Positions 18,522 through 27,636 of a stretch of 64,000 bases of DNA are shown in pieces; positions within the stretch are counted from its first letter, which is position 1, and each line of letters opens with the position of its first letter. The DNA comes from Candidatus Uabimicrobium amorphum (GTDB taxonomy: Bacteria; Planctomycetota; Uabimicrobiia; Uabimicrobiales; Uabimicrobiaceae), in assembly GCF_009002475.1 (NCBI RefSeq), contig NZ_AP019860.1, positions 6,648,501 to 6,712,500 of the forward strand, read 5' to 3'. Below the pieces are notes generated by a model. That model was not told where the DNA came from, did not search any database, and was given only the letters and a program-made list of their open reading frames with translations. The translations under genes were made by a program, and so were the position numbers.

Positions 18522-19456
18522 AGAAGATAGGGATTGTTTTTAACGGTAGCAAAAGCAGGCGTAAATTGCAAAATTTTCTCGATTTACTTCCGAAAACTTA
18601 TGAAACGAAAATTTTTGTTACTAGTAACGTTGACGATATTACGCTACAGACGCAAAAAGCAATAGGCTGGGAGTGTGATCTTCTTGTGTCCGCTGGGGGA
18701 GACGGCACTTTACTCTACGTCATCAATTCTTTAAAGGATTTTCAAGTGCCACTGATGCCTTTACCTTTGGGAACAGGGAATGACTTTTCGTCTATGCTGG
18801 GAATCCGTAGTATGGAAGAGGCGGTTGCTGCTCTTGAGAAACAGACGTTGACCAAAATAGATCTCGTGGAGACGTGCTATTCCGGTCTAAATCAGCAAAG
18901 ACAAAATAAAATTTTTTGCTCCACTGCTGGTGTCGGAATTTTTGCAAATCTTTTTCGTCAGGAAAATTTTCTGGTGGTAAAGATGTTGCGTAAAATATTT
19001 GGCAACTTGATGAACTATATATGCTTTGTTGTCAGCTTTTTTATCACACGCCATGTTCAATGTCGCGTGCATTTTGAAAATGGAAAACAAGATTTTCTAT
19101 TGAAAGTTTTTGAAGTAAGTAACGTTCGCGAATGTGGTGGATTGGTCTTTACACCATGCGCGAATACCAACAACAGCATTTTTGATTTGTGGATTGTGAG
19201 TAATACAAATGTTTTTGACGCAGCGCGGATTTTTTTTAAGATCTTGTTGCAAAAACATATCCATGACACCAAGGTGGACTATTTTTGTCACACCGAAAAA
19301 TATAACCGCTATGGACTTTCACACCTTACAAATATCCAATTGGAAATAACGCAAAATTATCCATTTCATCTACATGGTGAATTTATTGGTTACAGTCCCG
19401 AATACTTCAAACTTCTCCCTCATAAGCTATCTTTTTTGGCATTGCTAGATAACTAA
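18518..19456 (+). CDS. Diacylglycerol / sphingosine kinase family lipid kinase
   Basis: Members phosphorylate a lipid hydroxyl with ATP. The 312-residue protein begins with IGIVFNGSKSRRK and carries the nucleotide-binding SAGGDGTL near residue 60 and PLGTGNDFSS near 85, both diagnostic of the DAGK catalytic domain. The second, beta-rich domain follows, ending with the usual LHGEFIGYSP element. It overlaps the KDSR-like gene by four bases, so both are made together. In that context phosphorylation of a long-chain base or its acylated form is more likely than general diacylglycerol turnover. The family cannot be split into sphingosine and diacylglycerol kinases by these motifs alone. Confidence 0.85.
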   Translation: MKKIGIVFNGSKSRRKLQNFLDLLPKTYETKIFVTSNVDDITLQTQKAIGWECDLLVSAGGDGTLLYVINSLKDFQVPLMPLPLGTGNDFSSMLGIRSMEEAVAALEKQTLTKIDLVETCYSGLNQQRQNKIFCSTAGVGIFANLFRQENFLVVKMLRKIFGNLMNYICFVVSFFITRHVQCRVHFENGKQDFLLKVFEVSNVRECGGLVFTPCANTNNSIFDLWIVSNTNVFDAARIFFKILLQKHIHDTKVDYFCHTEKYNRYGLSHLTNIQLEITQNYPFHLHGEFIGYSPEYFKLLPHKLSFLALLDN

Positions 19457-19506
19457 TTCTCGATTACGCAAGAAATTCACAATATAAAGTGGACTTATAA
19501 GCGCCT

Positions 19507-19540
19507 GGATCCCTTTTCAAACCAGGGATCTGCAATTTTT
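19507..19540 (+). terminator. Rho-independent terminator after lipid kinase gene
   Basis: GGATCCC (19507-19513) pairs with GGGATCT (19525-19531) and is followed by GCAATTTTT. It ends the PKS-to-kinase operon. The rest of the 293-base gap is AT-rich and should hold the promoter of the exporter genes. Confidence 0.65.
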
Positions 19541-19749
19541 ATCGCTAAAAATTATCAACAACGTACAATTCATTTCTCCTTAGGGTTTATGCGAAATAAC
19601 CGCAAATCTAGTAAAACAAGGCTTGAGAAGGAACCCCTCGCAATTTGTTTTTCATATGGTATGAAACTTGCTTTATACCTAGTCATTATAGAAGACGTCT
19701 TTTAAGTGGTCTTCAAGAAGGTCGTAATTCTACATAGTGAGGGGTAATC

Positions 19750-21585
19750 ATGTTTTCGTTAGAGAAGAAACAACAAATGATAGGAAATATAGACCTGTTT
19801 AAATCCATATCACCCGAAAAGCAGAAAATTATTGCGCAAAGATTGGGCGTGAAAAATTTCATCGAAGGAGAAGTGATTTTCTCCGAAGGAAGTTGGGGAA
19901 ACGAAGCCTTTGTGATTTGTGAGGGAGAAGCACAAATCTTAAAAGGCGAAACTTGTCTCGCAACCCTGAAACGCGGTGATATTTTTGGCGAAATGGCTAT
20001 TATTTCCAAAGAAAGACGTTCCGCAACAGCGGTTGCTAGTCAAAATTTGAAGGTTCTATTTTTAAAAGAAAAAGTTTTGAAAAGCTTGATCAAAGAGATT
20101 CCAGATCTTTCCTTTTCTTTGATGACAGTTCTTGCAGGCCGTTTACGCAATCAAAATGATGATATCACCGGTGATTCTACAGATATATACGCCACAGCAA
20201 ATATTCCCAATGGACTAAAATGTTCGAATTGTTTCGAGTGGAATACCGCCGGCGTTAAGAAGTGTACATACTGTGGTCACAAACTAGGCAAAGACTATAT
20301 GCGCCTTTTGGTAGTGTCATTTTTATTCGTTGCAATAGTTTTGGGTAGCTGGGGGGGTTATAAACAACTCATAAATAACACCAAAAAATCCGTAAAAACG
20401 GTAAAAGTAAAGATACCCCTTGTGAGTGTAAAAAAAGTTACATATGAAAAAATTCAGCTGCAAATAGAAAAATATGGTCGCGTACGTGCCTCGAAAACGC
20501 ATAAGCTAGCTTTTGAGCTGCAAGGACGTGTTGCAAAATTAAATTCTCGATTGAAAAAAGGTCATATTGTCAATAAAGGTGAACTCCTTGTTGCCATCTC
20601 ACAAAAGGAATATAAGAACAAGGTAAAAAATATCAAAAATCAAATTCGTTCCATCGAAATTCGCCTGGATGAGTTGGAAAGTAAAAAAGTGAGTATTGCC
20701 AACCAAATAAAAATCGTGCAACAGCAAAAACAACTCGTGGAGAAAAAGTTACGTACAAACTCTAGCCTTTATGGACAGCAGGCCGTGAGTGAGTCTGTTG
20801 TTCTTGAGATTCAAAAAGAATTACTGTCCTTCAAAAAGAGCATTGCTGATTTGCAGAGTCAGGAAAAGCAGTTACCAAATCAAATTTCCGTAAGAAAGTT
20901 AGAGCTGGCAGATGCCAAAATTAAATTAAATGAGGCATATGCGAATATTGGCAAAACAAAAATTTTTGCTCCCTTTAGCGCTCGAGTTCGCGAAGTGTAT
21001 GTGGAAAAAGATTCGCTTGTATCCATGCGTAATCCGATCGCCGTAATCGAAGATCTTAACTATGTGGAAATACCTACATATGTACCTATCAGTCAAATAC
21101 CTGACTTGCTAGGTGAAAACATGTCCTTAGATAATATTGACAATCTACAATTGGCAGCACACGTTTCGACAACAATTGGCAACGTCACACATAAATGGCA
21201 GGGCAAAGTTGTGCGTTTTGAACCAATGGATGAGAAAAACTATACAATTCCGGTGATTGTGCGCGTGAAAAATGCAAAAGGAAAGCAAATTTTGCAACCG
21301 GGTAATTTTGTCAAAGTCAACTTACAAGGTCGAGAGATCGAAAAGGCGCTACTATTACCAATAACCGCTTTACGCGAAAACAATACCGTGCATATCGTAC
21401 ACAATGGTCGCTTACAAATTCGCAAAATTAGAGTAAGCCCATATAGAAACAAATTTCTTGTCACCGAGGGACTAAGTGAAGGAGAAATGATCGTACTACG
21501 ACCTTTACCATTTGTCATACCAGGAACACAACTGAAACCCTACGAGGTCGCAGAGGATAAAGGAGTGCAAAATGAATTTCATTGA
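19750..21585 (+). CDS. Cyclic-nucleotide-binding domain / zinc ribbon / HlyD-family adaptor fusion
   Basis: HlyD/AcrA-type adaptors link an inner-membrane RND pump to the outer membrane. Here the adaptor is fused behind a cytosolic sensor. Residues about 10-135 form a CRP-type cyclic-nucleotide-binding domain with a phosphate-binding cassette, GDIFGEMAII ending in ERRSATAVAS, including the key Glu and Arg. Residues 158-176 form a zinc ribbon, CSNC and CTYC. Residues 184-203 are one membrane span. The rest is a lipoyl/coiled-coil/beta-barrel adaptor with a long hairpin. No DNA-binding helix-turn-helix is present. GAGGGG precedes the ATG. The RND permease overlaps its end by 14 bases. The topology puts the sensor in the cytosol and the adaptor in the periplasm, so ligand binding could gate the pump; this is inference. 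Confidence 0.85.
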   Translation: MFSLEKKQQMIGNIDLFKSISPEKQKIIAQRLGVKNFIEGEVIFSEGSWGNEAFVICEGEAQILKGETCLATLKRGDIFGEMAIISKERRSATAVASQNLKVLFLKEKVLKSLIKEIPDLSFSLMTVLAGRLRNQNDDITGDSTDIYATANIPNGLKCSNCFEWNTAGVKKCTYCGHKLGKDYMRLLVVSFLFVAIVLGSWGGYKQLINNTKKSVKTVKVKIPLVSVKKVTYEKIQLQIEKYGRVRASKTHKLAFELQGRVAKLNSRLKKGHIVNKGELLVAISQKEYKNKVKNIKNQIRSIEIRLDELESKKVSIANQIKIVQQQKQLVEKKLRTNSSLYGQQAVSESVVLEIQKELLSFKKSIADLQSQEKQLPNQISVRKLELADAKIKLNEAYANIGKTKIFAPFSARVREVYVEKDSLVSMRNPIAVIEDLNYVEIPTYVPISQIPDLLGENMSLDNIDNLQLAAHVSTTIGNVTHKWQGKVVRFEPMDEKNYTIPVIVRVKNAKGKQILQPGNFVKVNLQGREIEKALLLPITALRENNTVHIVHNGRLQIRKIRVSPYRNKFLVTEGLSEGEMIVLRPLPFVIPGTQLKPYEVAEDKGVQNEFH

Positions 21586-24500
21586 TTGGTGTGTCAAGCG
21601 TCCTATTTTTTGTAACCTATTGATGATTTTTATTTTGTTCTCTGGGTTCATTGCTCTTGTAAATATTCCCAATCAGTCAACTCCGATCTTTAGTCGCGAC
21701 GAAATCGAAATCTCAGTTCTATACCCGGGAGCCACACCTCTAGATGTGGAGGAGAGCATTTGTATAAAGCTAGAAAATGCTTTAGAAGATGTTCCGGAAA
21801 TTATCGATTTGGAATCTATTGCCCGAGAAACTCTAGGTGTCGTAAAAGCAAAGCTGAAAGTACGTGTAGATCCATATAAGGTATTAGAAAAAATAAAGTT
21901 ACGTGTAGATGGTATCGAGGATTTTCCTTCTGGTGCCTTTGCACCGCAAACACGTCTACGTTTTTTTTCACCAGTTTTAATGCGTTTTGTATTGTATGGT
22001 GATTTATCGAAACGGGAACTCAACAAAATAGCAAAAAACATACGCAGCGAAGTGATGGATTTACCCGATGTGGATTATGTACCAACTCAAGGGAGTGAAA
22101 ACTACGAAGTAAAGATCGAAATATCAGAGCTTTCGCTGCAAAAATACAATTTGAAAATGTCAAATGTGTCGGACGCAATCAAGGCCCATAGTTTTAGTCG
22201 TGCAGAGGGTGAATTAAAAACGGAAGACCACAATATAAAAATTTACACCGAGAAACGTTTGTATTCCGCAAAAGAGTACGAAACTATACCCATTATTACC
22301 AGTGAAAATGGTATCAAAATTCTTTTACGAGATATTGCGAGAGTGTATGAGGGGTTTGACAATGACAATTTTTATTATCGTTTTAATGGTTTACCCGCCA
22401 TTAGTATGAAAATAGAAAGTCCACAGGAAGCGGACGCCATCACTGTGTCGCGGCACGTAAAAAAATATTTAGAAGAGAAGAAAAAGCAATTTCCAGAAAA
22501 TCTGAAGTTACGTTTGTGGTTTGATCGCTCGGAGTTCATCGTTGACCAACTCATCACACTATCCAATGGTGCGATTACCGGAGCCATTTTAGTTGTGGCA
22601 TGTCTGTCTATTTTTTTAACTTTTCGCGTATCTTTTTGGGTAGCATTGGGCATTCCCATCTCATACGCCGGTGGATTTTTTGTACTGTTTTTGCTGGGGA
22701 AAAGTTTAAACTTGATCAGCATGTTCGCCATGATTATTGCTCTGGGGATCGTCGTAGATGATGCCATCATTGTGGGAGAAAATATCACCGCCAATCTCGA
22801 AAAAGGTTTGTCTGGTCGCGAAGCTGCCATTCAAGGGGCAAATGAAATGTTTCTTCCTATCCTTGGAGCTGTTTCGACAACGGTGATTGCTTTTGTGCCT
22901 CTGTTTTTTATTCCGGGTATGGTGGGGAACTGGATTCGGGAAATCCCTATTGCGGTCATTGCCACTTTGGTGACATCACTTATCGAATGCATGTTTATTC
23001 TTCCGTCACATTTAAGCAAAAAGCCGAAAAAGCCAAATGCCATTCGTGAAAAAATAAATGCGTTGATTGATTTTTTGATTCAAAAAGTATTTGCCACGGT
23101 GTACAAGAAAGTTTTGGCGTATAAGATTATTTTTGTCACCTTGGTTCTTGGAATATCGCTCATTGCTGTTGGTTTGATACAATCGCGAACTGTGGAGTAT
23201 ATATTTTTTCCAGAAGTAGATAGTCTTCACATAAGAGCAGAACTCCGCTTTCCCTCGGGAACGTCTAAAAATGTCATTGATCACCATACGCGTTTTCTAG
23301 AAAAAACTGTTGCAAAACTCAACAAATCGTTTCCCAACGAAGTTCCAGTGGTGAACAGTATGTTTGCGATTACCGACGAAAATTATGGATACGTAGAAGT
23401 TCAATTGTGTCCCCATCGCTTTCGAAATTACCACAGTCGTGAAATAATTACAAAATGGGAAAAAATAGTGGGGGAAGTTCCCGATGCGATATCTATCAAC
23501 TTCTGGGAAGATCAGTACGCTCCCACAGGTATACCTATTGAAATAGAGTTACAATCCTCCAATAGTAAAGAATTACTGTCCGCTGCCAATAAATTGAAAA
23601 AAGAGTTATATCAAATGAATGGTGTTTACAACATCCATGACAATTCTCCTCCTCAGAGATTAGTTTTATCAGCAAATTTGAAAGACGAGGGAATTTTCTT
23701 AGGGATCACCCAACAAGACATTTCGCAAAAGTTGAGCAGTGGTTTCGGAAGACAAGAAGTTTTTAAGCTACAACGCGATTCTGAAGAAGTCGTCGTAAGA
23801 CTTGGTTACGAACAATCGGCACAAGAACTCAACACCCTCAACATCCAAGCGGCAGGCAAATTTGAAATTCCTTTGGCAAATGTTGTCGAGTTCGTTCTGA
23901 ATAACCGCGCGCAGACCATTTTACGCAAAAACAAAAAGCGTTTTTTGGCAATCCGTGCCAATATAAACGACGAGCTCATCACAAGTTTTGATGTGATCCA
24001 AAGATTAAAAGGACAATTTTTGGCCGACTTACAAAAACTTCATCCAGGTGTTGTTATCTCGATCGCAGGCCAAGAAAAAGAAAATCAACAAACGATAAAC
24101 TACCTAATTTTGGGATTTGCCTATGCGATGTTGGCTATTTTTATCATCTTGGCATTGATTTTAAACTCGTATATACAGCCGTTGATTATTTTAGTGATTT
24201 TACCGTTCGGATTTGTGGGAGCTATATACGGTCATTGGATGTTGCACCTACCTATTTCTATCATGAGTCTCTTTGGAGTGGTCGCCCTTTCCGGTATTTT
24301 GGTGAACGATAGTTTGGTATTTATCGATCAGATAAATGTGGAGATGCGCAAAGGTAATTTGGTCAATGAAGCTGTTTTCCAAGCGGGTCTTTCTAGGTTT
24401 CGTGCAATTGTTATCACGTCTTTCACCACCATAGCAGGTTTAATTCCCACATTGTATGAAACAGATTTAGAAGGATCATCTATTATTCCGATGGCGGTAT

Positions 24501-24658
24501 CCATTGTTTTTGGATTGGCATTTGCTACTATCATCACTCTTTTTCTAGTTCCCATACTGTTTTTGTTTGTCAACTTTTGTCGCCGGGTTATTTACTGGTT
24601 GCTCAAAGGCAAGTGGGCAAACCGCGAAAATGTAGAGCCTAGCTACAAATTGACTTAA
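21572..24658 (+). CDS. RND-family efflux permease (AcrB-like)
   Basis: The 1028-residue product has the RND plan: N-terminal span (CVKRPIFCNLLMIFILFSGF), a first large periplasmic loop, six spans, a second loop and five more spans. In the fourth span lies GIVVDDAIIVGENI, with the DD proton-relay pair expected there, and the matching SGILVNDSLVFID lies in the second half. This is the heavy-metal/multidrug (HAE) rather than MMPL pattern. It overlaps the adaptor gene by 14 bases, so pump and adaptor are co-translated. No outer-membrane TolC gene is present here. Lying directly after the PKS-AONS operon and before an acyltransferase, it is a candidate exporter for that locus's lipid. Confidence 0.9.
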   Translation: MNFIDWCVKRPIFCNLLMIFILFSGFIALVNIPNQSTPIFSRDEIEISVLYPGATPLDVEESICIKLENALEDVPEIIDLESIARETLGVVKAKLKVRVDPYKVLEKIKLRVDGIEDFPSGAFAPQTRLRFFSPVLMRFVLYGDLSKRELNKIAKNIRSEVMDLPDVDYVPTQGSENYEVKIEISELSLQKYNLKMSNVSDAIKAHSFSRAEGELKTEDHNIKIYTEKRLYSAKEYETIPIITSENGIKILLRDIARVYEGFDNDNFYYRFNGLPAISMKIESPQEADAITVSRHVKKYLEEKKKQFPENLKLRLWFDRSEFIVDQLITLSNGAITGAILVVACLSIFLTFRVSFWVALGIPISYAGGFFVLFLLGKSLNLISMFAMIIALGIVVDDAIIVGENITANLEKGLSGREAAIQGANEMFLPILGAVSTTVIAFVPLFFIPGMVGNWIREIPIAVIATLVTSLIECMFILPSHLSKKPKKPNAIREKINALIDFLIQKVFATVYKKVLAYKIIFVTLVLGISLIAVGLIQSRTVEYIFFPEVDSLHIRAELRFPSGTSKNVIDHHTRFLEKTVAKLNKSFPNEVPVVNSMFAITDENYGYVEVQLCPHRFRNYHSREIITKWEKIVGEVPDAISINFWEDQYAPTGIPIEIELQSSNSKELLSAANKLKKELYQMNGVYNIHDNSPPQRLVLSANLKDEGIFLGITQQDISQKLSSGFGRQEVFKLQRDSEEVVVRLGYEQSAQELNTLNIQAAGKFEIPLANVVEFVLNNRAQTILRKNKKRFLAIRANINDELITSFDVIQRLKGQFLADLQKLHPGVVISIAGQEKENQQTINYLILGFAYAMLAIFIILALILNSYIQPLIILVILPFGFVGAIYGHWMLHLPISIMSLFGVVALSGILVNDSLVFIDQINVEMRKGNLVNEAVFQAGLSRFRAIVITSFTTIAGLIPTLYETDLEGSSIIPMAVSIVFGLAFATIITLFLVPILFLFVNFCRRVIYWLLKGKWANRENVEPSYKLT

Positions 24659-25836
24659 TGGATAGAACGGAGAAAACCTTGCCCCACAATAACAAAAACT
24701 ATATTGAAGAGCTTGATGGATTACGAGGAATACCTGTTTTACCCGTTATTGCCTATCATTCAACGATTACCTATTTTGTACTTCATCCACATCACGGTGC
24801 AAATCTCAGTGTATTGTCAAACTTTGTTTTAAAAATCGTCAGTTTATTTTGGTGTAGCGTTGATTTGTTTTTTGTTATTTCTGGTTTTTTAATTACGAAA
24901 ATTCTATTGGATAACAAAGAAACGACAAACTATTTTAAAGCGTTTTACGGCAGAAGAGTTTTACGTGTATTTCCGCTGTATTATGCGCTTTTGTGTATAC
25001 ACTTTTTTTTGATCGCTCCTTTGCTTATAAAAGGTGGTATCAAAGAAGAGTTAACTGGTTATCCTCATCAGTTTTATTATTGGTTTTATGTTTCCAATTT
25101 TCTTCGAGAACCCAGTGTTTTGTCGCATTTTTGGTCTCTTGCGGTAGAAGAACAATTTTATTGTATTTGGCCTTTTTGTGTATATTTTTTGTCTAGACGC
25201 CAATTGATGTGGACGTGCTTTTTGATCATTGCGATCTCCATCGCTTCACGATTTTACCTTTGTCTATCGGGTGATTTTAGCTATGCGTATACTGTGGTTT
25301 ATGCAAGATCTGATACGATCATGATGGGAAGTTTAGTTGCGATATTAAACATCGGATGGGAGAATAAAAAGCTCATAAAAATTGCTTTGTGCTCTTTGAT
25401 AACTTTACTACTCCTTTATAGCACCTATCTTTTTGATTTTTCAAGACCGATGGTGGCTGCTTTTCCTGTAGGGGAAAGAATTTTACATTCGACATGGCGG
25501 CATTTGATTGTAGGCGTGATGTTCTCCGCTATCTTAATTATCGTTTTAAAAGAAAATAAAACTGTTCTACATAGAGTTTGTACACTGTCGTTTTTCAAAG
25601 TGCTTGGAAAATATTCCTACTCGATATATGCCTGTCACGTTTTTATCGTTTTCGTTGTCATAAAGTCACCATTAGGCTTTAACAACTTGGTGACTTTGGG
25701 AATACCACCGCTATTCGCTGTTGTACTACAGTTTGCGATATGTTCATTATTGTCCCTACTCGTGGCTATTGTTACGTGGTATTTGATCGAAATTCATTTT
25801 CTGCGTATGAAGAAAATATTCGCATACAAGCGTTGA
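24658..25836 (+). CDS. Acyltransferase family 3 (OafA/YrhL-like) membrane protein
   Basis: This family O-acylates sugars or lipids at the inner membrane. The 392-residue protein has about ten spans, the early Arg-Gly and His elements (ELDGLRGIPVLPVIAYH), the SVDLFFVISGFLITKIL block and the FWSLAVEEQFYCIWP block, all typical of the acyl_transf_3 domain. There is no C-terminal SGNH domain, so it is the membrane part alone. Its ATG overlaps the permease stop (TAATG), implying coupling to the export genes. It may acylate the exported product. The gene ends just before a repeat tract, and its last residues are normal. Confidence 0.85.
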   Translation: MDRTEKTLPHNNKNYIEELDGLRGIPVLPVIAYHSTITYFVLHPHHGANLSVLSNFVLKIVSLFWCSVDLFFVISGFLITKILLDNKETTNYFKAFYGRRVLRVFPLYYALLCIHFFLIAPLLIKGGIKEELTGYPHQFYYWFYVSNFLREPSVLSHFWSLAVEEQFYCIWPFCVYFLSRRQLMWTCFLIIAISIASRFYLCLSGDFSYAYTVVYARSDTIMMGSLVAILNIGWENKKLIKIALCSLITLLLLYSTYLFDFSRPMVAAFPVGERILHSTWRHLIVGVMFSAILIIVLKENKTVLHRVCTLSFFKVLGKYSYSIYACHVFIVFVVIKSPLGFNNLVTLGIPPLFAVVLQFAICSLLSLLVAIVTWYLIEIHFLRMKKIFAYKR

Positions 25837-25852
25837 CCGTAACTACTATGGT

Positions 25853-25965
25853 GACGGTCAATGGGATTGACGGTCAGGGTCACGGTCAGGGTCACGGTCA
25901 CGGTGACGATTACGGCTACGGTGACGATTACGGCTACGGCTAGGGGCGCGGTGACGATTACGATG
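25853..25965. repeat. GGTCAC/GATTAC hexamer repeat tract
   Basis: About 110 bases of near-hexameric units, first GGTCAG/GGTCAC, then GGTGAC-GATTAC-GGCTAC twice, follow the acyltransferase stop. The minus-strand hydroxylase gene uses a stop codon inside the tract (25958-25960). Blocks identical to it occur at 9122-9180. Apparent reading frames rich in Gly-His-Asp-Tyr are translations of the repeat and not genes. Confidence 0.85.
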
Positions 25966-27259
25966 TATGGGTCCAAAAAAAATACAAGCCTATGGCAAAA
26001 CACCAGCGTGCACATTCGGCGCGAAAAGCCCATGACTTCTTATCAAAAATAGCGGCGACGCATATAAGTGAAAATACAACAAAGCCTACCATGAAAAACT
26101 TCTCTACTCCCAAATATTTGTACTTGCCGAACAAAAAAATAGCACAAAATGCGGTCATCACGAATTGTGCAGACGCATAGATCGCAGCTTTGGCACTTAT
26201 CGCTGGATTGTATTTATATCTAAACGCGTAGTGCTTTTGTGTTGCGATTTTGGTTTCTCGTGGAGTCCAACCAGGAGGCATTAGCCATAGTTTGAATTTA
26301 TCGATGAAGAAAGGAGCTTGGTAGCTTAATTGCAGTAAATGCCCTAAAAACTGGAAGTTTGCAGTAAAGGGATTCCATGTATTAATGGGGGCCACTGTTC
26401 CGTAAACTACCTCTTCTTCTTCTGGGGCGAAGCTGCCAAACAAACGATCCCACACGATGAATACTCCGGCGTAATTCTTATCGATATACTGTTCGTTTTT
26501 TCCGTGATGTACACGATGGTGTGAAGGTGTATTCAAAATGTTTTCCATGATTCCTATTTTGTTGACCAACTTGGTGTGAATCCAAAATTGATATATGGTA
26601 TTGAGTGATTTTGTGGAGGCATATATCAGCGGATGAAAACCTATGATTGCTAAAGGAAGGTAAAACCAAAAGTTAAAAAGCGATTGTAAAATTCCATGGC
26701 GAAGGGCAACTGCAAAATTGAATTCTTCACTTTGATGATGAACACAGTGACCTGCCCAGCCAATCGCAGTTGTATGGCTAAAGCGATGTACCCAGTAATA
26801 GACAAAATCTATTAGAATAAACGCGATCAGCCATGTGAAAATATCATTGGGAAGATGAAACAGTAGAACACCTTTTACTTTGCATATTTCATACACCAAT
26901 GTGTAAGAGCCAAATAGCACGGCTTTAACGGTAATGGTGCTCAATTGCTCGGCTATTCCGCAACTTAAGTCACAGATGGAGTCGTTTAAACGATACAAAC
27001 GACGTTTCATTATTTTGGCGGCGAGTACTTCGATGAGAATGAGAGAGACAAATATAGGCACAAACCATTTGACATAGTTTCCAAAAAAACCCTGCTCTTT
27101 TTCTCGTGCCTCTTGCCAACTGGGGATTTGCAATTGTGTATTGCTCACTTCGCGATCAACTACATATCGCGATGCATTCAGGTTATGCATTGTATAAAGT
27201 ATTGTAAATACTACGCTACAAAAAACAATTATGTGTATTATGAATGTTCGTCTAGTCAT
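25958..27259 (-). CDS. Fatty-acid hydroxylase superfamily enzyme, alkylglycerol-monooxygenase-like
   Basis: This di-iron membrane hydroxylase superfamily (sterol desaturases, sphingolipid hydroxylases, AGMO) is marked by three His boxes. They are HRFSH, HCVHHQSEEFNFAVALRHG and HRVHHGKNEQY. The second box, with SEEFNFAVALR, is the form seen in AGMO (TMEM195), which cleaves ether lipids with tetrahydropterin, rather than in C4/C5 sterol enzymes. About eight hydrophobic spans are present in 433 residues. The ATG at 27259 follows AGAAGG by eight bases; a GTG three codons upstream is less likely. It is convergent with the acyltransferase gene and divergent from the monooxygenase. Hydroxylation or cleavage of the locus's own lipid is plausible, and the substrate is not known. 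Confidence 0.8.
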   Translation of the reverse strand: MTRRTFIIHIIVFCSVVFTILYTMHNLNASRYVVDREVSNTQLQIPSWQEAREKEQGFFGNYVKWFVPIFVSLILIEVLAAKIMKRRLYRLNDSICDLSCGIAEQLSTITVKAVLFGSYTLVYEICKVKGVLLFHLPNDIFTWLIAFILIDFVYYWVHRFSHTTAIGWAGHCVHHQSEEFNFAVALRHGILQSLFNFWFYLPLAIIGFHPLIYASTKSLNTIYQFWIHTKLVNKIGIMENILNTPSHHRVHHGKNEQYIDKNYAGVFIVWDRLFGSFAPEEEEVVYGTVAPINTWNPFTANFQFLGHLLQLSYQAPFFIDKFKLWLMPPGWTPRETKIATQKHYAFRYKYNPAISAKAAIYASAQFVMTAFCAIFLFGKYKYLGVEKFFMVGFVVFSLICVAAIFDKKSWAFRAECARWCFAIGLYFFWTHTS

Positions 27260-27465
27260 TGTTTTCACCTTCTAATATTTACTCCAACAATTCGGTTTTG
27301 ATCGTTTTCCCACCGATGAATGCAAATCATATAAAGCAACTTGTATACCAAAAACAAAATACGTTAGAGATCTTTTGCTTGAGGGCTCAAAGTCTCGTTC
27401 ATTGCCGTAAAACAAAATAAAATTGCCCCGTGGAATGTTCGTTCATGCACGTAGAAATTATCGAG

Positions 27466-27484
27466 TTTGATAATTTTTATCAAA
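27466..27484. other. Small hairpin between divergent hydroxylase and monooxygenase genes
   Basis: TTTGATAA and TTATCAAA pair across a 3-base loop. The 389-base gap (27260-27648) must contain divergent promoters for the two flanking genes. Apart from this hairpin and the palindrome at 27637 I see no clear motif in it. Confidence 0.35.
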
Positions 27485-27636
27485 ATAAATGATTACTCGT
27501 GGAGTTTGTACAAAGTGACGAAAAAACACGAAAGCGTATAAAAAAGAGACGGGCGCAAGCTTGTGAGAGTTCTTATGGTGATTGGCACACAATATGCTTA
27601 GTTTGAGGTAGGAAATTTTATCGAACTGTACAATGA

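Noticed and set aside
25740..26052. Frames rich in Gly-His-Asp-Tyr or Val-Thr across the hexamer tract
   Set aside because: They are translations of the DNA repeat in several frames and continue from the acyltransferase or hydroxylase in the wrong frame.
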